A program made the position numbers and the translations under genes. Of a stretch of 64,000 bases of DNA, positions 25,794 through 34,689 are shown piece after piece. Source of the DNA: Deltaproteobacteria bacterium (GTDB lineage Bacteria > Desulfobacterota > Desulfomonilia > UBA1062); the NCBI GenBank assembly GCA_018433775.1, contig JAHDQN010000056.1, positions 1 through 64,000 on the forward strand, read 5' to 3'. Below the pieces are notes generated by a model. That model did not search any database and was not told the origin of the DNA. It saw only the letters and a list, made by a program, of their open reading frames with translations. Every line of letters begins with the position of its first letter. Positions within the stretch are counted from its first letter, which is position 1.

Positions 25794-28664
25794 ATGAGAA
25801 AAACACACCTTCTCCTGGCGGCTCTGATGGCATTCACCTTGAGCGGACTTCCTGCCCTGGCGCAGAATGAAGGCCCCGTGGCCCTGGTGGTTGCGGTTCG
25901 CGGTACGGCAGAGGCGGTCGATGACCGGGGAAACGCGAGAGGGCTTGTCATGAAGAGCCCGGTCTACCGGAGCGACACCATCAGGACCGGGCCCCAGGGC
26001 AGAATCCAGGTGCTCTTCACCGACAACACGATCGTCAGCCTGGGCAGGGCAAGCGAGATGGTGGTCGTCGAGCACATGTGGGATGCAGAGGGCAAGAGCG
26101 GTGCCATGAAGACCCGGGTCAAGGAGGGGGTCTTCCGGATCATGGGCGGCGCTATCGCCAAGGAGGCGCCCCAGAGCTTCATCACGGTCACTCCTGCCGC
26201 CACCATCGGCATCAGGGGGTCCATGTTCGCGGGCAGGGTCGACGGCGGAAGGCTCACCGTGGTGTTCGAAGGCGGCAGGGGCATCGATGTCACCAATGAC
26301 GCGGGCGCGGTCAGCATCACCCGCCCCGGGTTCGGAACCAGCATCCCGGCCGCGGGTGTGCCGCCGGAGAGGCCGAAGCGCTTCAGCGCGCAGGACCTCT
26401 CCGACCTGAACCGGGACCTGGCTCTCGGCGGGCAGGAATCAGAGGGCGGGGCCCCGCCTCCTGAGCAGGAAGACGAACAGGACCGGCAGGACCGGGAAGA
26501 AGGAGACCAGGAATCCTCCGGCGACGAGACCGGTGAGGGGGCCGGGGACGAAGGGACGCAGGAACCGGCCGATACAGGCGGTGAAACGGCAGATGCCGCC
26601 GGGGACGAAACCACGGACACCGGGACCGCTGACACAGGAGACGAAAATCCGGAAACCGGTGATACATCCGGGCCGGCCGCTGCAGACGAGGAACCGTCGT
26701 TATCGGATGACACCTCCCCGGAGGTGCCTGACAGCGGGGGAATACTGGACATGGCCTCATCCGGGGCGTCCGATGAGCCGGTCATCCCCCTGTCAACGAA
26801 CCCGGCCCCGGCATCTGAACCCGTGATCGCCGCCGTGCCGGTCTCCAGCACCCTGACCGAGATTACCCAGACCTGGCAGGAGCCGTTCAGCAGCGATGAC
26901 ACCTCACAGTTGCCTATAGCCAACTCCATCGCGCTGACCGGCTTCCACATGAGCACCCTGGTGGATCCCGGCGATTTCCTGAACATCAACAACTCGTATC
27001 AATACGATACCAGCATGCAGGCAACATCTTCAAACGGCCTGGTGAGCGAGGACCCTGCCGCGCAGAGTGGCACGTTCCAGGATATCGGCTTTTCCATGCA
27101 GCCCTACAACCCGCTGGCAACGTACACATACCCTCAAGGGTCGGTCACTTTCTTTACCCGGACCATATCCCTGCTCGATGCCCCGCGATCCTTCTCCATG
27201 ACGGTCTTCTCGGACCCGAAAGGAGAATTCTCGATCTTCGGCGTCGACGGCTCGTTCACCCAGGGGCAGACCTATCACTACCGCGAGATGGGGTTTCTGG
27301 GAGCGGCTTGCACCGCCGCCCTTCCCACCGACGGGATATCCGGATACTCAGGCCCTGCTCTGGGATTCGAAGATCTCGATGTACGCAAGGATTTCGGCTA
27401 TGCCGATATGTTCACGGAGGTGAACTGGCACAACCGCAAGGCATTGGGCAGGATGATATTCTCTGACACGGACGACCCGGACGTGCAGGACCCTGACTCT
27501 TCCCTGTACGATCGGGAAAGCGGCCTGTTCTTTTTCGCCGATGTCGATCCGGATAACAGGCGCCTCACCAACGTGCGCATCTTCGGCCCCCGGGGCGTGA
27601 ACCCCGATGACCCGGCCACGGACCCGGTGGCGTGGATCGATGGCACCGGAGACGGTATGTTCTATGGCTCGGACTACCAGGGGCTCGGGCTCACGGGAGC
27701 CGGTTATGACTACGACATTGCCACCGGCATGGCGGACAGCACGACCGCCATCGGCACCTCCCGGCTGGTTGCCGCCGGATTCCGGCAGATCGAACCGGGG
27801 ATCGACGAGACATCGCCGAAAGGAACCCGCAACTTCCGGGGCTTTGTCGCCGGGATCGCCGAAGACATGAGCGACCCGGAAACAGACCGCAGGATCTACA
27901 TGAACGATGATCCGGAGGACTTCCAGCTCATCCTGGACCAGGACGCGGGCACGGTGAGCGGCACGATCTCGGCATTCGACCTCATCTCGCCCTCCGAACG
28001 GCATCTCGATTACATCGAGATCGGCTCTTCACACGGCTCGGCCTATATCCTGGAAGACAACTTCGTGGCCCTGCTGGGCGACACCGGGGATGGCTGCGTC
28101 ACCAGCTCCCCGGAGACCGGCGGGCTCAAGCCCCGAGCCAACTATCTGGTCACCGAGGACCCGGATTACCAGTTCAGCGACTATTTCACCTGGGGATACT
28201 GGGAGATCGCCTACACTGACCCCGCGAGCGGGGCCGACTTTCATGTCCACTCACCCGGCTCCTTGTGGATCGCGGGCGATCTCACGCCGTCTTCGGCTCT
28301 CCAGGACCTGGCGACCGGCGAATTCGTGGGCGAGTACACCGGCAGCGCCCAGGGGGTGAAGATCGACACCGCAAGCGCTCTCACCAGGCTGCATAATGGG
28401 GTCACGAATATCCGGGTCGAGTTTTCCCCGTCTTCCATGAACCCCGTGTCGGGATCCATCAGCTTCGACGAGGTCCAGCTGAATCTGGAAAACGGGAACC
28501 TCAGCACGACGGAATCGCGGTTTTCCGCCAACATTCAGGGATCAGTGAGCAGCGCCATCCAGGGGGCGTTCTTCGGCCCCAATGCCGAGGCGGTGGGAGG
28601 AAACTTCCATGCCCGTGAGATGGACGGGACCCGCTACATCGGCATCTTCGGAGGGAACCGCTGA
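25794..28664 (+). CDS. Exported FecR-domain protein with acidic low-complexity linker
   Basis: 956 residues. A signal peptide (1-23, ALAQ) is followed by a FecR-like domain at about 28-180, with GLVMKSPVYRSDTIRTGPQG, VLFTDNTIVSLG and the motif ATIGIRGSMFAG. Residues 214-312 are an extreme Asp/Glu/Gly/Thr-rich linker, likely unstructured or calcium-binding. The C-terminal 640 residues are beta-rich and end in a segment around AIQGAFFGPNAEAVGGNFHA that resembles transferrin-binding-protein-B-like or autotransporter-like barrels. FecR domains elsewhere sense or bind cell-wall or sigma-regulator partners, but here the domain is periplasmic or surface exposed. Located between the barrel protein and the CHASE2 cyclase; likely one operon. 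Function unknown. Confidence 0.8.
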   Translation: MRKTHLLLAALMAFTLSGLPALAQNEGPVALVVAVRGTAEAVDDRGNARGLVMKSPVYRSDTIRTGPQGRIQVLFTDNTIVSLGRASEMVVVEHMWDAEGKSGAMKTRVKEGVFRIMGGAIAKEAPQSFITVTPAATIGIRGSMFAGRVDGGRLTVVFEGGRGIDVTNDAGAVSITRPGFGTSIPAAGVPPERPKRFSAQDLSDLNRDLALGGQESEGGAPPPEQEDEQDRQDREEGDQESSGDETGEGAGDEGTQEPADTGGETADAAGDETTDTGTADTGDENPETGDTSGPAAADEEPSLSDDTSPEVPDSGGILDMASSGASDEPVIPLSTNPAPASEPVIAAVPVSSTLTEITQTWQEPFSSDDTSQLPIANSIALTGFHMSTLVDPGDFLNINNSYQYDTSMQATSSNGLVSEDPAAQSGTFQDIGFSMQPYNPLATYTYPQGSVTFFTRTISLLDAPRSFSMTVFSDPKGEFSIFGVDGSFTQGQTYHYREMGFLGAACTAALPTDGISGYSGPALGFEDLDVRKDFGYADMFTEVNWHNRKALGRMIFSDTDDPDVQDPDSSLYDRESGLFFFADVDPDNRRLTNVRIFGPRGVNPDDPATDPVAWIDGTGDGMFYGSDYQGLGLTGAGYDYDIATGMADSTTAIGTSRLVAAGFRQIEPGIDETSPKGTRNFRGFVAGIAEDMSDPETDRRIYMNDDPEDFQLILDQDAGTVSGTISAFDLISPSERHLDYIEIGSSHGSAYILEDNFVALLGDTGDGCVTSSPETGGLKPRANYLVTEDPDYQFSDYFTWGYWEIAYTDPASGADFHVHSPGSLWIAGDLTPSSALQDLATGEFVGEYTGSAQGVKIDTASALTRLHNGVTNIRVEFSPSSMNPVSGSISFDEVQLNLENGNLSTTESRFSANIQGSVSSAIQGAFFGPNAEAVGGNFHAREMDGTRYIGIFGGNR

Positions 28665-28683
28665 TGAACGGATCCGTCCCGTG

Positions 28684-30927
28684 ATGCGCCGGCTGATCCG
28701 CATCCTGAAGCCCTCGCCCTTCAAGATGGGATGCCTGGTGGTCCTGGCATCCTGTCTGCTCTTCTACTCCTTCGGCCTGGACAAGCCCGCCCTGCTCTCA
28801 TCCCTGGACAATCAGATCACCAGCGCCATGTTCCGGTGGCGGGGCCCGATCGGCACTACCGGGGAGATCGTGATCGTGGACATCGATGAAAAGAGTCTCA
28901 GGACCATGGGCCAGTGGCCCTGGCCCCGCGACAGGGTGGCCCGGCTGGTCGAGTCGGTTCATGATGCAGGGGCGCGGGTCATCGGCTTCGACGTCTTGTT
29001 CGCCGAAAAGGACCGCACCTCGCTCACCGGGCACGTGGATACCCTTTCCGCTGTCCTTTCCGGCAAGGGGATCGAGCTCGGGCAGAGCCTCCGGGACATC
29101 GTTTCCCAGGACGAGCTCGATCACGACCTCATCCTGGGCAGAACCGTGGCAAAAGCACCGGTGGTGCTGGGCTATGTCTTCCAGCTGGAAGACGACGGCC
29201 TGAAGAACACATCCGAGCGCCCTTTCCCGTCGGCCACCATCAAGATCTCACCCGAAGCCGCCGCGTACGATGACCTGATGCTCCTTTCGGGCTACCGCGC
29301 GATCCTCAATATCGAAGAGATCGCCCAGGCTCCCACCGAAGGGTTTTTGAACGTCTTCCCGGACTCTTCGGGCATGGTCCGCAAAACCCCGCTTCTCATG
29401 GAGCTCGACGGCCTGCCCTACCCCTCCCTGGCCCTGGAGATGATTCGCGAGGCCCTGGGCGAGGACGAGATGACCATCCACGTATCGCGCCAGAAGACCG
29501 CGGGCAAAAATGCGATCCTCGGGGTCTCGGTGGGTGAAGCCTTTATTCCGGGAGATGACCGGGGGCAGGTCACGGTCAACTTCCTGGGTCCGGTCAAAAC
29601 GTTTCCCTACCTCTCTGCCTCTGACGTCATGAAGGGGCTCCATGCAGAGAAGATCAGAGACAGGTACGTGCTCATCGGCACCTCGGCGTCGGGGCTGCTG
29701 GACTTCCACGCGACTCCGTTCACCGGGATCTTCCCCGGCGTGGAGATTCAGGCGACCATCATCGACAACATCCTGACCGGCTCGCTCTTCACATCGGATA
29801 TCTTCACCGAGATCGGGCTCACCTATAGCATCATCATCGCCGGAGGCATCCTGCTGAGCGCCATGCTCGCCTATACCAGCGCGCTTACCGGGGGTCTGGC
29901 GGGCCTGCTCTGTTTCACGGCCGTTATCGCCGGCAACTACTTCCTGTTTTTTCTCAAAGGCAGGCTCGTCGGCATCACCTACCCGCTCGCGACCCTCACG
30001 GCGGTTTTCCTGGTGGTGACGCTGTTCAACTATTTCTTCGAATACCGCAAAAAGCAGTTCATCCACGACGCCTTCAACCGCTATGTCTCGCCCGTGGTGG
30101 TCAACGAGATCATGAAGCGGCCCGAGAAGCTCACCCTTGCAGGAGAAGAGAAAAATCTCTCCATCCTGTTCAGCGACATCCGCGACTTCACCTCCCTGGC
30201 GGAGGGAATGAACCCCAAGCAGCTCAGCTCCTTCATGAACACCTATCTCACGGCCATGAGCGATATCGTCATGTCCTCTGGCGGCATGGTGGACAAGTAT
30301 ATCGGCGATGCGATCGTGGCCATCTGGGGGGCGCCCCTGGACGACCCGTACCATGCCCGCAACGCAGTCCGGGCCGCGCTTGGCATGAAGCAGGCCATGG
30401 AAAGTCTGAAGGAGAAATGGCGCAGGCAGGGAATCCCCTGCGTGGACATCGGCATCGGGATCAACACCGGCATTGCCAGCGTGGGCAATTTCGGCAGCGA
30501 GCGCCGGTTCGAGTATACCGTACTCGGCGACAACGTGAACCTGGCCTCGCGCCTGGAAGGGCTCAACAAGGTCTACGGCACGCCGATCATCATCTCCCAG
30601 TTCACCCGCGAGGCATTGAACGGTGAATTCTTCTGCCGGAAGATCGACGTGGTGCGGGTAAAGGGCAAGACCGTGCCCATCGAGATCTTCGAGCCCCTGG
30701 CCGAGGGCGAGCCCGAACCCGCCCTAAGGGCGGAAACAGAGCAATTCGAGGAGGCCCTCGAGCTCTACGTCCGGAAGGATTTCCCGGCCGCCCGCGAAAT
30801 CATCACGCGTCTCCAGTCCGAAAGCCCCAGCCCGCTCTACCGCCTCTATCTCCACCGGATCCGGCAGCTCTGCATGACCCCTCCTCCGGAGGACTGGAAC
30901 GGCATCTCCACCTTCCAGATCAAATAG
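28684..30927 (+). CDS. CHASE2-domain class III adenylate cyclase
   Basis: Makes cAMP from ATP in response to a signal sensed outside the membrane. 747 residues. One N-terminal membrane segment (about 13-30), a periplasmic CHASE2 domain (about 35-370: IVIVDIDEKSLRTMGQWPWPR, GFDVLFAE, GVEIQATIIDNIL), then three membrane segments (about 378-452) and a cyclase domain (about 488-670). Metal aspartates are Asp498 in FSDIRDFT and Asp542 in GDAIVAIWGAP; the transition-state region is YTVLGDNVNLASRLEG. Short C-terminal helical extension. The start ATG lies 19 nt after the FecR stop; a GTG one codon earlier is possible and the ribosome site is weak, suggesting coupling. Confidence 0.93.
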   Translation: MRRLIRILKPSPFKMGCLVVLASCLLFYSFGLDKPALLSSLDNQITSAMFRWRGPIGTTGEIVIVDIDEKSLRTMGQWPWPRDRVARLVESVHDAGARVIGFDVLFAEKDRTSLTGHVDTLSAVLSGKGIELGQSLRDIVSQDELDHDLILGRTVAKAPVVLGYVFQLEDDGLKNTSERPFPSATIKISPEAAAYDDLMLLSGYRAILNIEEIAQAPTEGFLNVFPDSSGMVRKTPLLMELDGLPYPSLALEMIREALGEDEMTIHVSRQKTAGKNAILGVSVGEAFIPGDDRGQVTVNFLGPVKTFPYLSASDVMKGLHAEKIRDRYVLIGTSASGLLDFHATPFTGIFPGVEIQATIIDNILTGSLFTSDIFTEIGLTYSIIIAGGILLSAMLAYTSALTGGLAGLLCFTAVIAGNYFLFFLKGRLVGITYPLATLTAVFLVVTLFNYFFEYRKKQFIHDAFNRYVSPVVVNEIMKRPEKLTLAGEEKNLSILFSDIRDFTSLAEGMNPKQLSSFMNTYLTAMSDIVMSSGGMVDKYIGDAIVAIWGAPLDDPYHARNAVRAALGMKQAMESLKEKWRRQGIPCVDIGIGINTGIASVGNFGSERRFEYTVLGDNVNLASRLEGLNKVYGTPIIISQFTREALNGEFFCRKIDVVRVKGKTVPIEIFEPLAEGEPEPALRAETEQFEEALELYVRKDFPAAREIITRLQSESPSPLYRLYLHRIRQLCMTPPPEDWNGISTFQIK

Positions 30928-31093
30928 AGCGGGAGCACCCGGAGCCGCCCCAAACGGGCATGTGCCGAGGCCCGGTGCCGCACGCGGCAGGTATACCGGC
31001 AACCGGATATATGCCGGTCGATTCTTGCCTCCAGCATGCTCTTCGCATAGAATGAACACCGCCTCGCCCGAGAGCCTTAAAAAGGAGTGCGTG

Positions 31094-31290
31094 ATGAATT
31101 ATGATGAGATACTGAGGGTCCTTGCCCCTTGCGGGCTCAACTGCCGCGCGTGCATGGAGAGTTTCCCTGTGAGAGGACCGTATTCGATCCCGACCTGAAA
31201 GACCGGTGGATCGCGATGAATGCCCGGATGAGGGAGATCGGCGCAGAGGCCTATCTGCTGGAGACAAAAGACCTCTGCAGGTACCGGTGA
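31094..31290 (+). pseudogene. DUF3795 protein gene with an out-of-frame internal deletion
   Basis: The first frame, from ATG 31094 behind AAAGGAG, encodes MNYDEILRVLAPCGLNCRAC, a good DUF3795 N-terminus, but stops at 31198. In another frame, from about 31164 to TGA 31290, the typical C-terminus appears: FPCERTVFDPDLKDRW and MNARMREIGAEAYLLETKD. The family usually has some 130-150 residues, so 60-70 central codons, including most of the cysteine-rich part, have been lost, and the junction is out of frame. I regard it as dead. Family function is unknown. Confidence 0.75.
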
Positions 31291-31389
31291 CCGACCCTGC
31301 AGAGCTTGTGTCTTCCTGTTGTCCGGGCGGCATCCCCTTATACTGTATCAGAGAGGTGCCCCGTTTCCCGGGGATTCTTCCCAAGCGCC

Positions 31390-32067
31390 ATGCACAGTCG
31401 AGAAGAAAAGCGGCCTTTCGATATCCGCCTGGTGATGGAGCGTATCCGGCAAGCCGTCCAGCCCTTCCCCAAGGCGGCCCTGACCCAGCTTGCCGATGAG
31501 GGGCACGCCTCTGCCTTCGAGCAGCTCATGGCGTGCATCATCTCGGTGCGCACCTTTGATGAAACGACCCTTGTCTGCGCCCGGAGGCTCTTCGCCCTGG
31601 GCCGCACACCCGGACAGGTTGCCGGACTGGACCCCGCGCTGATAGAAGAGGCCATCAACCGCAGCTCCTTCCACGAGGTCAAGGCCCTTCGCATCCATGC
31701 GGCAGCCCGCAGGGTCGTGGATGAATACAGAGGCGTGCTGCCCTGCGAACGGGAAGTGCTGCTGTCGCTGCCCGGGGTCGGGCCCAAGTGCGCGAACCTT
31801 GTCCTGACCATTGCCTGCGGTGAAAACCGCATATCCGTGGACACCCACGTGCACCGCATCGCAAACCGCTGGGGCTACATTCAGACCACGAGGCCCGGGC
31901 AGAGTCTGCACGCCCTGGAGGAGAAACTGCCGGTCGAATACTGGAGCGAGATCAACCGGGTGCTGGTGCCCTTTGGCAAGAACATCTGCACGTCCAGGCT
32001 TCCCAGGTGCGGCACCTGTCCGGTTCTGGACATGTGCCGCCAGGTAAAGGTGACCGGGCATCGATAA
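31390..32067 (+). CDS. nth: Endonuclease III-like DNA glycosylase
   Basis: Removes oxidised pyrimidines and cuts the abasic site. 225 residues. The helix-hairpin-helix LPGVGPKCANLVL carries the catalytic lysine (Lys133) and the aspartate is in SVDTHVHRIANR (Asp151). The [4Fe-4S] cluster loop is intact: Cys200, 207, 210 and 216, in the C-x6-C-x2-C-x5-C spacing of Nth. The start is the ATG at 31390; a longer version from an alternative start at 31306 lacks family support. The sequence is somewhat divergent, so it may be a second paralogue and not the main Nth. Confidence 0.85.
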   Translation: MHSREEKRPFDIRLVMERIRQAVQPFPKAALTQLADEGHASAFEQLMACIISVRTFDETTLVCARRLFALGRTPGQVAGLDPALIEEAINRSSFHEVKALRIHAAARRVVDEYRGVLPCEREVLLSLPGVGPKCANLVLTIACGENRISVDTHVHRIANRWGYIQTTRPGQSLHALEEKLPVEYWSEINRVLVPFGKNICTSRLPRCGTCPVLDMCRQVKVTGHR

Positions 32068-32151
32068 ATCGTGACTGGGGATGCCTGGACAGGCGGAAAA
32101 AAAGGAGTCTCCCGTTCACGGCAGCTTAGAGACCTGACCCCGATCTCGTGT

Positions 32152-32237
32152 GCTCAAAGCTTAGAAACCTCTCACCGGGAATCCGGCCCCACCTTCAAAG
32201 TCCGTGAAGAAGCAGACTTGAGAAGGAGGGCTCGACA
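32152..32237 (+). repeat. Half-copy of the palindromic element of 50.9 kb
   Basis: Resembles the right arm 50950-51030 with interruptions. Shared strings are CCTTCAAAGTCC (32191-32202 against 50988-50999), AAGC with GAC, and AGAAGGAGG. The left arm is not clearly present, so this copy would not fold into the same long hairpin. Confidence 0.5.
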
Positions 32238-32357
32238 GTGGTATCCGGCTGCGAGCCGGAAGGTTTCGTTCACCGCATGTCACGCCCATGAACCGGCCCT
32301 ATATGCAATGGGCCTGCAGGGAACGAGCACAGCCGGATCTTTCTCGCGCAGCGCTGG

Positions 32358-32380
32358 AAATGTGAACCCGTCCCCGATAA
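32358..32380 (+). repeat. Short 3'-flank repeat, copy A2
   Basis: AATGTGAACCCGTCCCCGAT with flanking A residues. Second in line from the 3' end of the minus-strand gene 32439-32942 and 53 nt from copy A3, same orientation. Confidence 0.75.
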
Positions 32381-32410
32381 CCGTCCGATAACGCCATAAC
32401 GTCACGGCAG

Positions 32411-32431
32411 AAATGTGAACCCGTCCCCGAT
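32411..32431 (+). repeat. Short 3'-flank repeat, copy A3
   Basis: AATGTGAACCCGTCCCCGAT preceded by A, ending 7 nt from the stop codon of the minus-strand gene 32439-32942. In that gene's direction it reads ATCGGGGACGGGTTCACATT after the stop, as for the other copies. Confidence 0.75.
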
Positions 32432-32438
32432 AGAGGGG

Positions 32439-32942
32439 CTAGAACATCAGGTCTTCCGCCCGCGGGTGTCTTGGGATGAAGGGCCAGGGCCTTTCTGAAT
32501 CGTCGTCGCCCGGGTACCAGGCGACGAGCCTGGCGACAGCCGTATGAAGCTGAGACCAGATGGACACGACGATGCGGTATTCCCCGTCGGTGCGATCCAA
32601 TTCGTAGGCATCCACGCCGTATTCCAGAACGATGCCGTCAGTGCCGAACTCGACCCGGCGGACTTCCACCTCGTTATCCAGTTGCCTGAGCGAGACAGTG
32701 AGAAACTTCACCTCGCCGGCCAGATCCGGTGAAACATTTTCCAGATCGAGCCTGACGCGGATGAGCCCCGGAGACCTCACCAGGATGTTGTAGTACAGAG
32801 AATAGGAATCGTGCTCTCTCGGCGCTGGATGGAGCACGAAGGTCTGATTGAGCGAGAGAAGCTCCTGTGCAGAGGTCAATTGCCCCGCACCCAGTATCGT
32901 GAAGGCTGCAATGAATAGACTGATTGATCTCTTCATGTTCAT
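32439..32942 (-). CDS. Exported hypothetical protein, 167 aa
   Basis: A clear signal peptide (MNMKRSISLFIAAFTILGAG, cleavage near TSAQ) precedes about 140 residues of mixed beta character without cysteines. Segments such as VRVDLENVS-like LIRVRLDLENVSPDLAG and DGEYRIVVSIWSQ suggest a beta-sandwich. I recognise no family. AAGGGAGGG lies just before the first ATG; a second ATG two codons later is equally possible. The leader (32974-32989) contains a small hairpin with arms GCATCC and GGATGC. Confidence 0.65.
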   Translation of the reverse strand: MNMKRSISLFIAAFTILGAGQLTSAQELLSLNQTFVLHPAPREHDSYSLYYNILVRSPGLIRVRLDLENVSPDLAGEVKFLTVSLRQLDNEVEVRRVEFGTDGIVLEYGVDAYELDRTDGEYRIVVSIWSQLHTAVARLVAWYPGDDDSERPWPFIPRHPRAEDLMF

Positions 32943-33252
32943 AAAACCCTCCCTTGATACCGGCAGGTACCGTGCATCCCGACGGATGCCCCTTCAACAC
33001 GGCGGAAACGACTGCCGCATCACCGAAAAACGCATGGGAGCGAAATAGTCCTCCATAATAGTTGAATAACGCGCCGCCCGGATATGCCAAGAGAACGGGT
33101 CTCGCGCCCGCTGCGTGTAGAGGAGGGTTTCCCTGTGGGCAAAGAGGAACGCCGCACTGTCCAGTAAACTGCAGATCCGGTTTTTCTATTGACACAACGA
33201 CTGGTTGGATGGTGTTGAACATGCTGTGATGCAAAAAGGGGGGTGCCATCGT
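32943..33252. other. 310-nt gap between divergent genes
   Basis: Holds the leaders of both neighbours. TTGACA at 33189-33194 points to the CoA-binding-protein gene but has no good -10 box 17 nt away. The hairpin 32974-32989 belongs to the leader of the minus-strand gene. Nothing else is supported. Confidence 0.35.
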
Positions 33253-34689
33253 ATGAAGCAGGCGGCATACGAAAGATTGAGACGCTTTTTCTCGCCCCAC
33301 GGCGTGGCCGTGGTGGGCGCGTCCGCGAAAAACCAGTGGTTCGGCAACCTGGTCGGCTATGGGCTGCGCTCCGGGACGACCGTACAGTTCTTTCCCGTCA
33401 ATCCCAGGGCGACCGAGGTGGCAGGGATCAGGGCTCTGCCATCCATCGAACACCTCCCGGATAACGGCATCGATTTCGCGGTGGTCATGGTCAAGAGCGA
33501 AGCCGTGCCCGCCTCTGTGGAGAAGCTGCTGCACAAGGGCGTAAAGGACATCCTGCTCATCTCTTCGGGGTTTGCGGAGACAGGAGCTGAAGGCGAGGCA
33601 AAGCAGGAGCAACTGACACGCTTCTGCAGGGACAACGACATCCTGCTCATGGGTCCCAACTGCCTGGGCTTCATGAACTTCTCCGAGAGGGTGAACGTGT
33701 TTGCCGGCGGGTCCGTAGAAGGCGAGTTGCGCTCCGGCTCCATCGGCCTGGTGGGGCAGAGCGGCGCGAGCAGCGAGATCATCGCCAGCAAGCTCCTGAG
33801 AAAGTCGCTCGGCATATCCCTGTATACCACCACCGGAAACGAGGCCGTGATCACCGCGGAAGACTGCATGGACTACCTGGTCCACGACACCCGCACGCGC
33901 GTGATCACCGGGTTCATGGAAGGCTTCCGCAACATCGGCCGGATGAAGGAGATCGCGCAGGAAGCAGCGCTGAAACAGAAGCCCATCATCCTGCTCAAGG
34001 TGGGCAGATCGGAGCGCGGCATGCACGCGGCCCGGTCCCACACCGGGGCTCTGGCAGGCAACGACGCCGTGATGGACACGTTTTTCCGGCAGTACGGGAT
34101 CATCCGGGTGGAGAGCATTGAAGAGCTGGTGGAGACCGCCTCCGTGTTCTCCCGCTGCCCGCTTCCCCGGGGAGGAAGGCTCGGCATCTGCACCCTCTCG
34201 GGGGGCCTGTGCGGCCTCTATGCAGACCTGTGCAGCCGCTGCGGCATCGAGGTCCCCCGCCTTTCGGAGAGGACCGTCACGGCCTTGAAGACCGTACTGC
34301 CCGACTTCGCCCAGCCCGACAATCCCCTCGACGTGACCGGTTCCGGCTTTTTGCAGGGAATGGGCGACATCCTGAAGATCCTGCTCGATGACGAAAACCT
34401 CGACATGATCGCCACCCTGTCGTTTGCCCCCGCCGGTGACGGCGATGCACTGATGCACCGTTTCAACGAAGGGCTCTTCCCGATCGCCCGTTCCGCGGAC
34501 AAGCCCGTGGTCGTACTGAGCTTCCGGGAAATGACCGACTACGCCAGGCGCTACTATGGGGAAAACGGCATCTATTTCATCGAACATCCGCAGGACTCAT
34601 TCAAGGCACTCTCGCACCTCATCCGGTATGCGGAGTTTCAGAGGGGCCTTGCCCGTGAACGCCTTGGTCGGACCGGGACCTCTCCTTGA
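33253..34689 (+). CDS. CoA-binding protein, alpha-type subunit of NDP-forming acyl-CoA synthetase
   Basis: 478 residues. Domain order is that of the alpha part of ADP-forming acyl-CoA synthetases: a Rossmann CoA-binding domain (AVVGASAKNQWFGNLV from about 19), a succinyl-CoA-synthetase-like domain with GPNCLGFMN and GLVGQSGASSEIIA, and a further ligase domain. His263 in RSHTGALAGN corresponds to the phosphohistidine region. No ATP-grasp beta domain follows in the same protein or the next gene, so it needs a partner encoded elsewhere or has another role. The start at 33253 follows GGGGGGTGCC; an ATG 24 nt earlier is possible. Confidence 0.82.
   Translation: MKQAAYERLRRFFSPHGVAVVGASAKNQWFGNLVGYGLRSGTTVQFFPVNPRATEVAGIRALPSIEHLPDNGIDFAVVMVKSEAVPASVEKLLHKGVKDILLISSGFAETGAEGEAKQEQLTRFCRDNDILLMGPNCLGFMNFSERVNVFAGGSVEGELRSGSIGLVGQSGASSEIIASKLLRKSLGISLYTTTGNEAVITAEDCMDYLVHDTRTRVITGFMEGFRNIGRMKEIAQEAALKQKPIILLKVGRSERGMHAARSHTGALAGNDAVMDTFFRQYGIIRVESIEELVETASVFSRCPLPRGGRLGICTLSGGLCGLYADLCSRCGIEVPRLSERTVTALKTVLPDFAQPDNPLDVTGSGFLQGMGDILKILLDDENLDMIATLSFAPAGDGDALMHRFNEGLFPIARSADKPVVVLSFREMTDYARRYYGENGIYFIEHPQDSFKALSHLIRYAEFQRGLARERLGRTGTSP

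Larger units (their letters stand above)
32068..32438. other. 371-nt repeat-bearing intergenic region
   Basis: No gene. It holds a degenerate half-copy of the palindromic element described at 50844-51036 and two copies of the short 3'-flank repeat 53 nt apart. Two convergent genes end at its borders. Confidence 0.6.

Noticed and set aside
31094..31290. TGA in the DUF3795 remnant as a selenocysteine codon
   Set aside because: The C-terminal part lies in a different frame, so reading through the TGA would not restore it; a deletion explains both ends.
32358..32431. Two copies of the short repeat as a CRISPR array
   Set aside because: Only two units with a 32-nt gap, other copies are single and far apart, and no cas genes are present.
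32674..34587. 637-codon minus-strand frame across the CoA-binding-protein gene
   Set aside because: The plus-strand gene has clear domains and a ribosome site; the antisense frame has neither.
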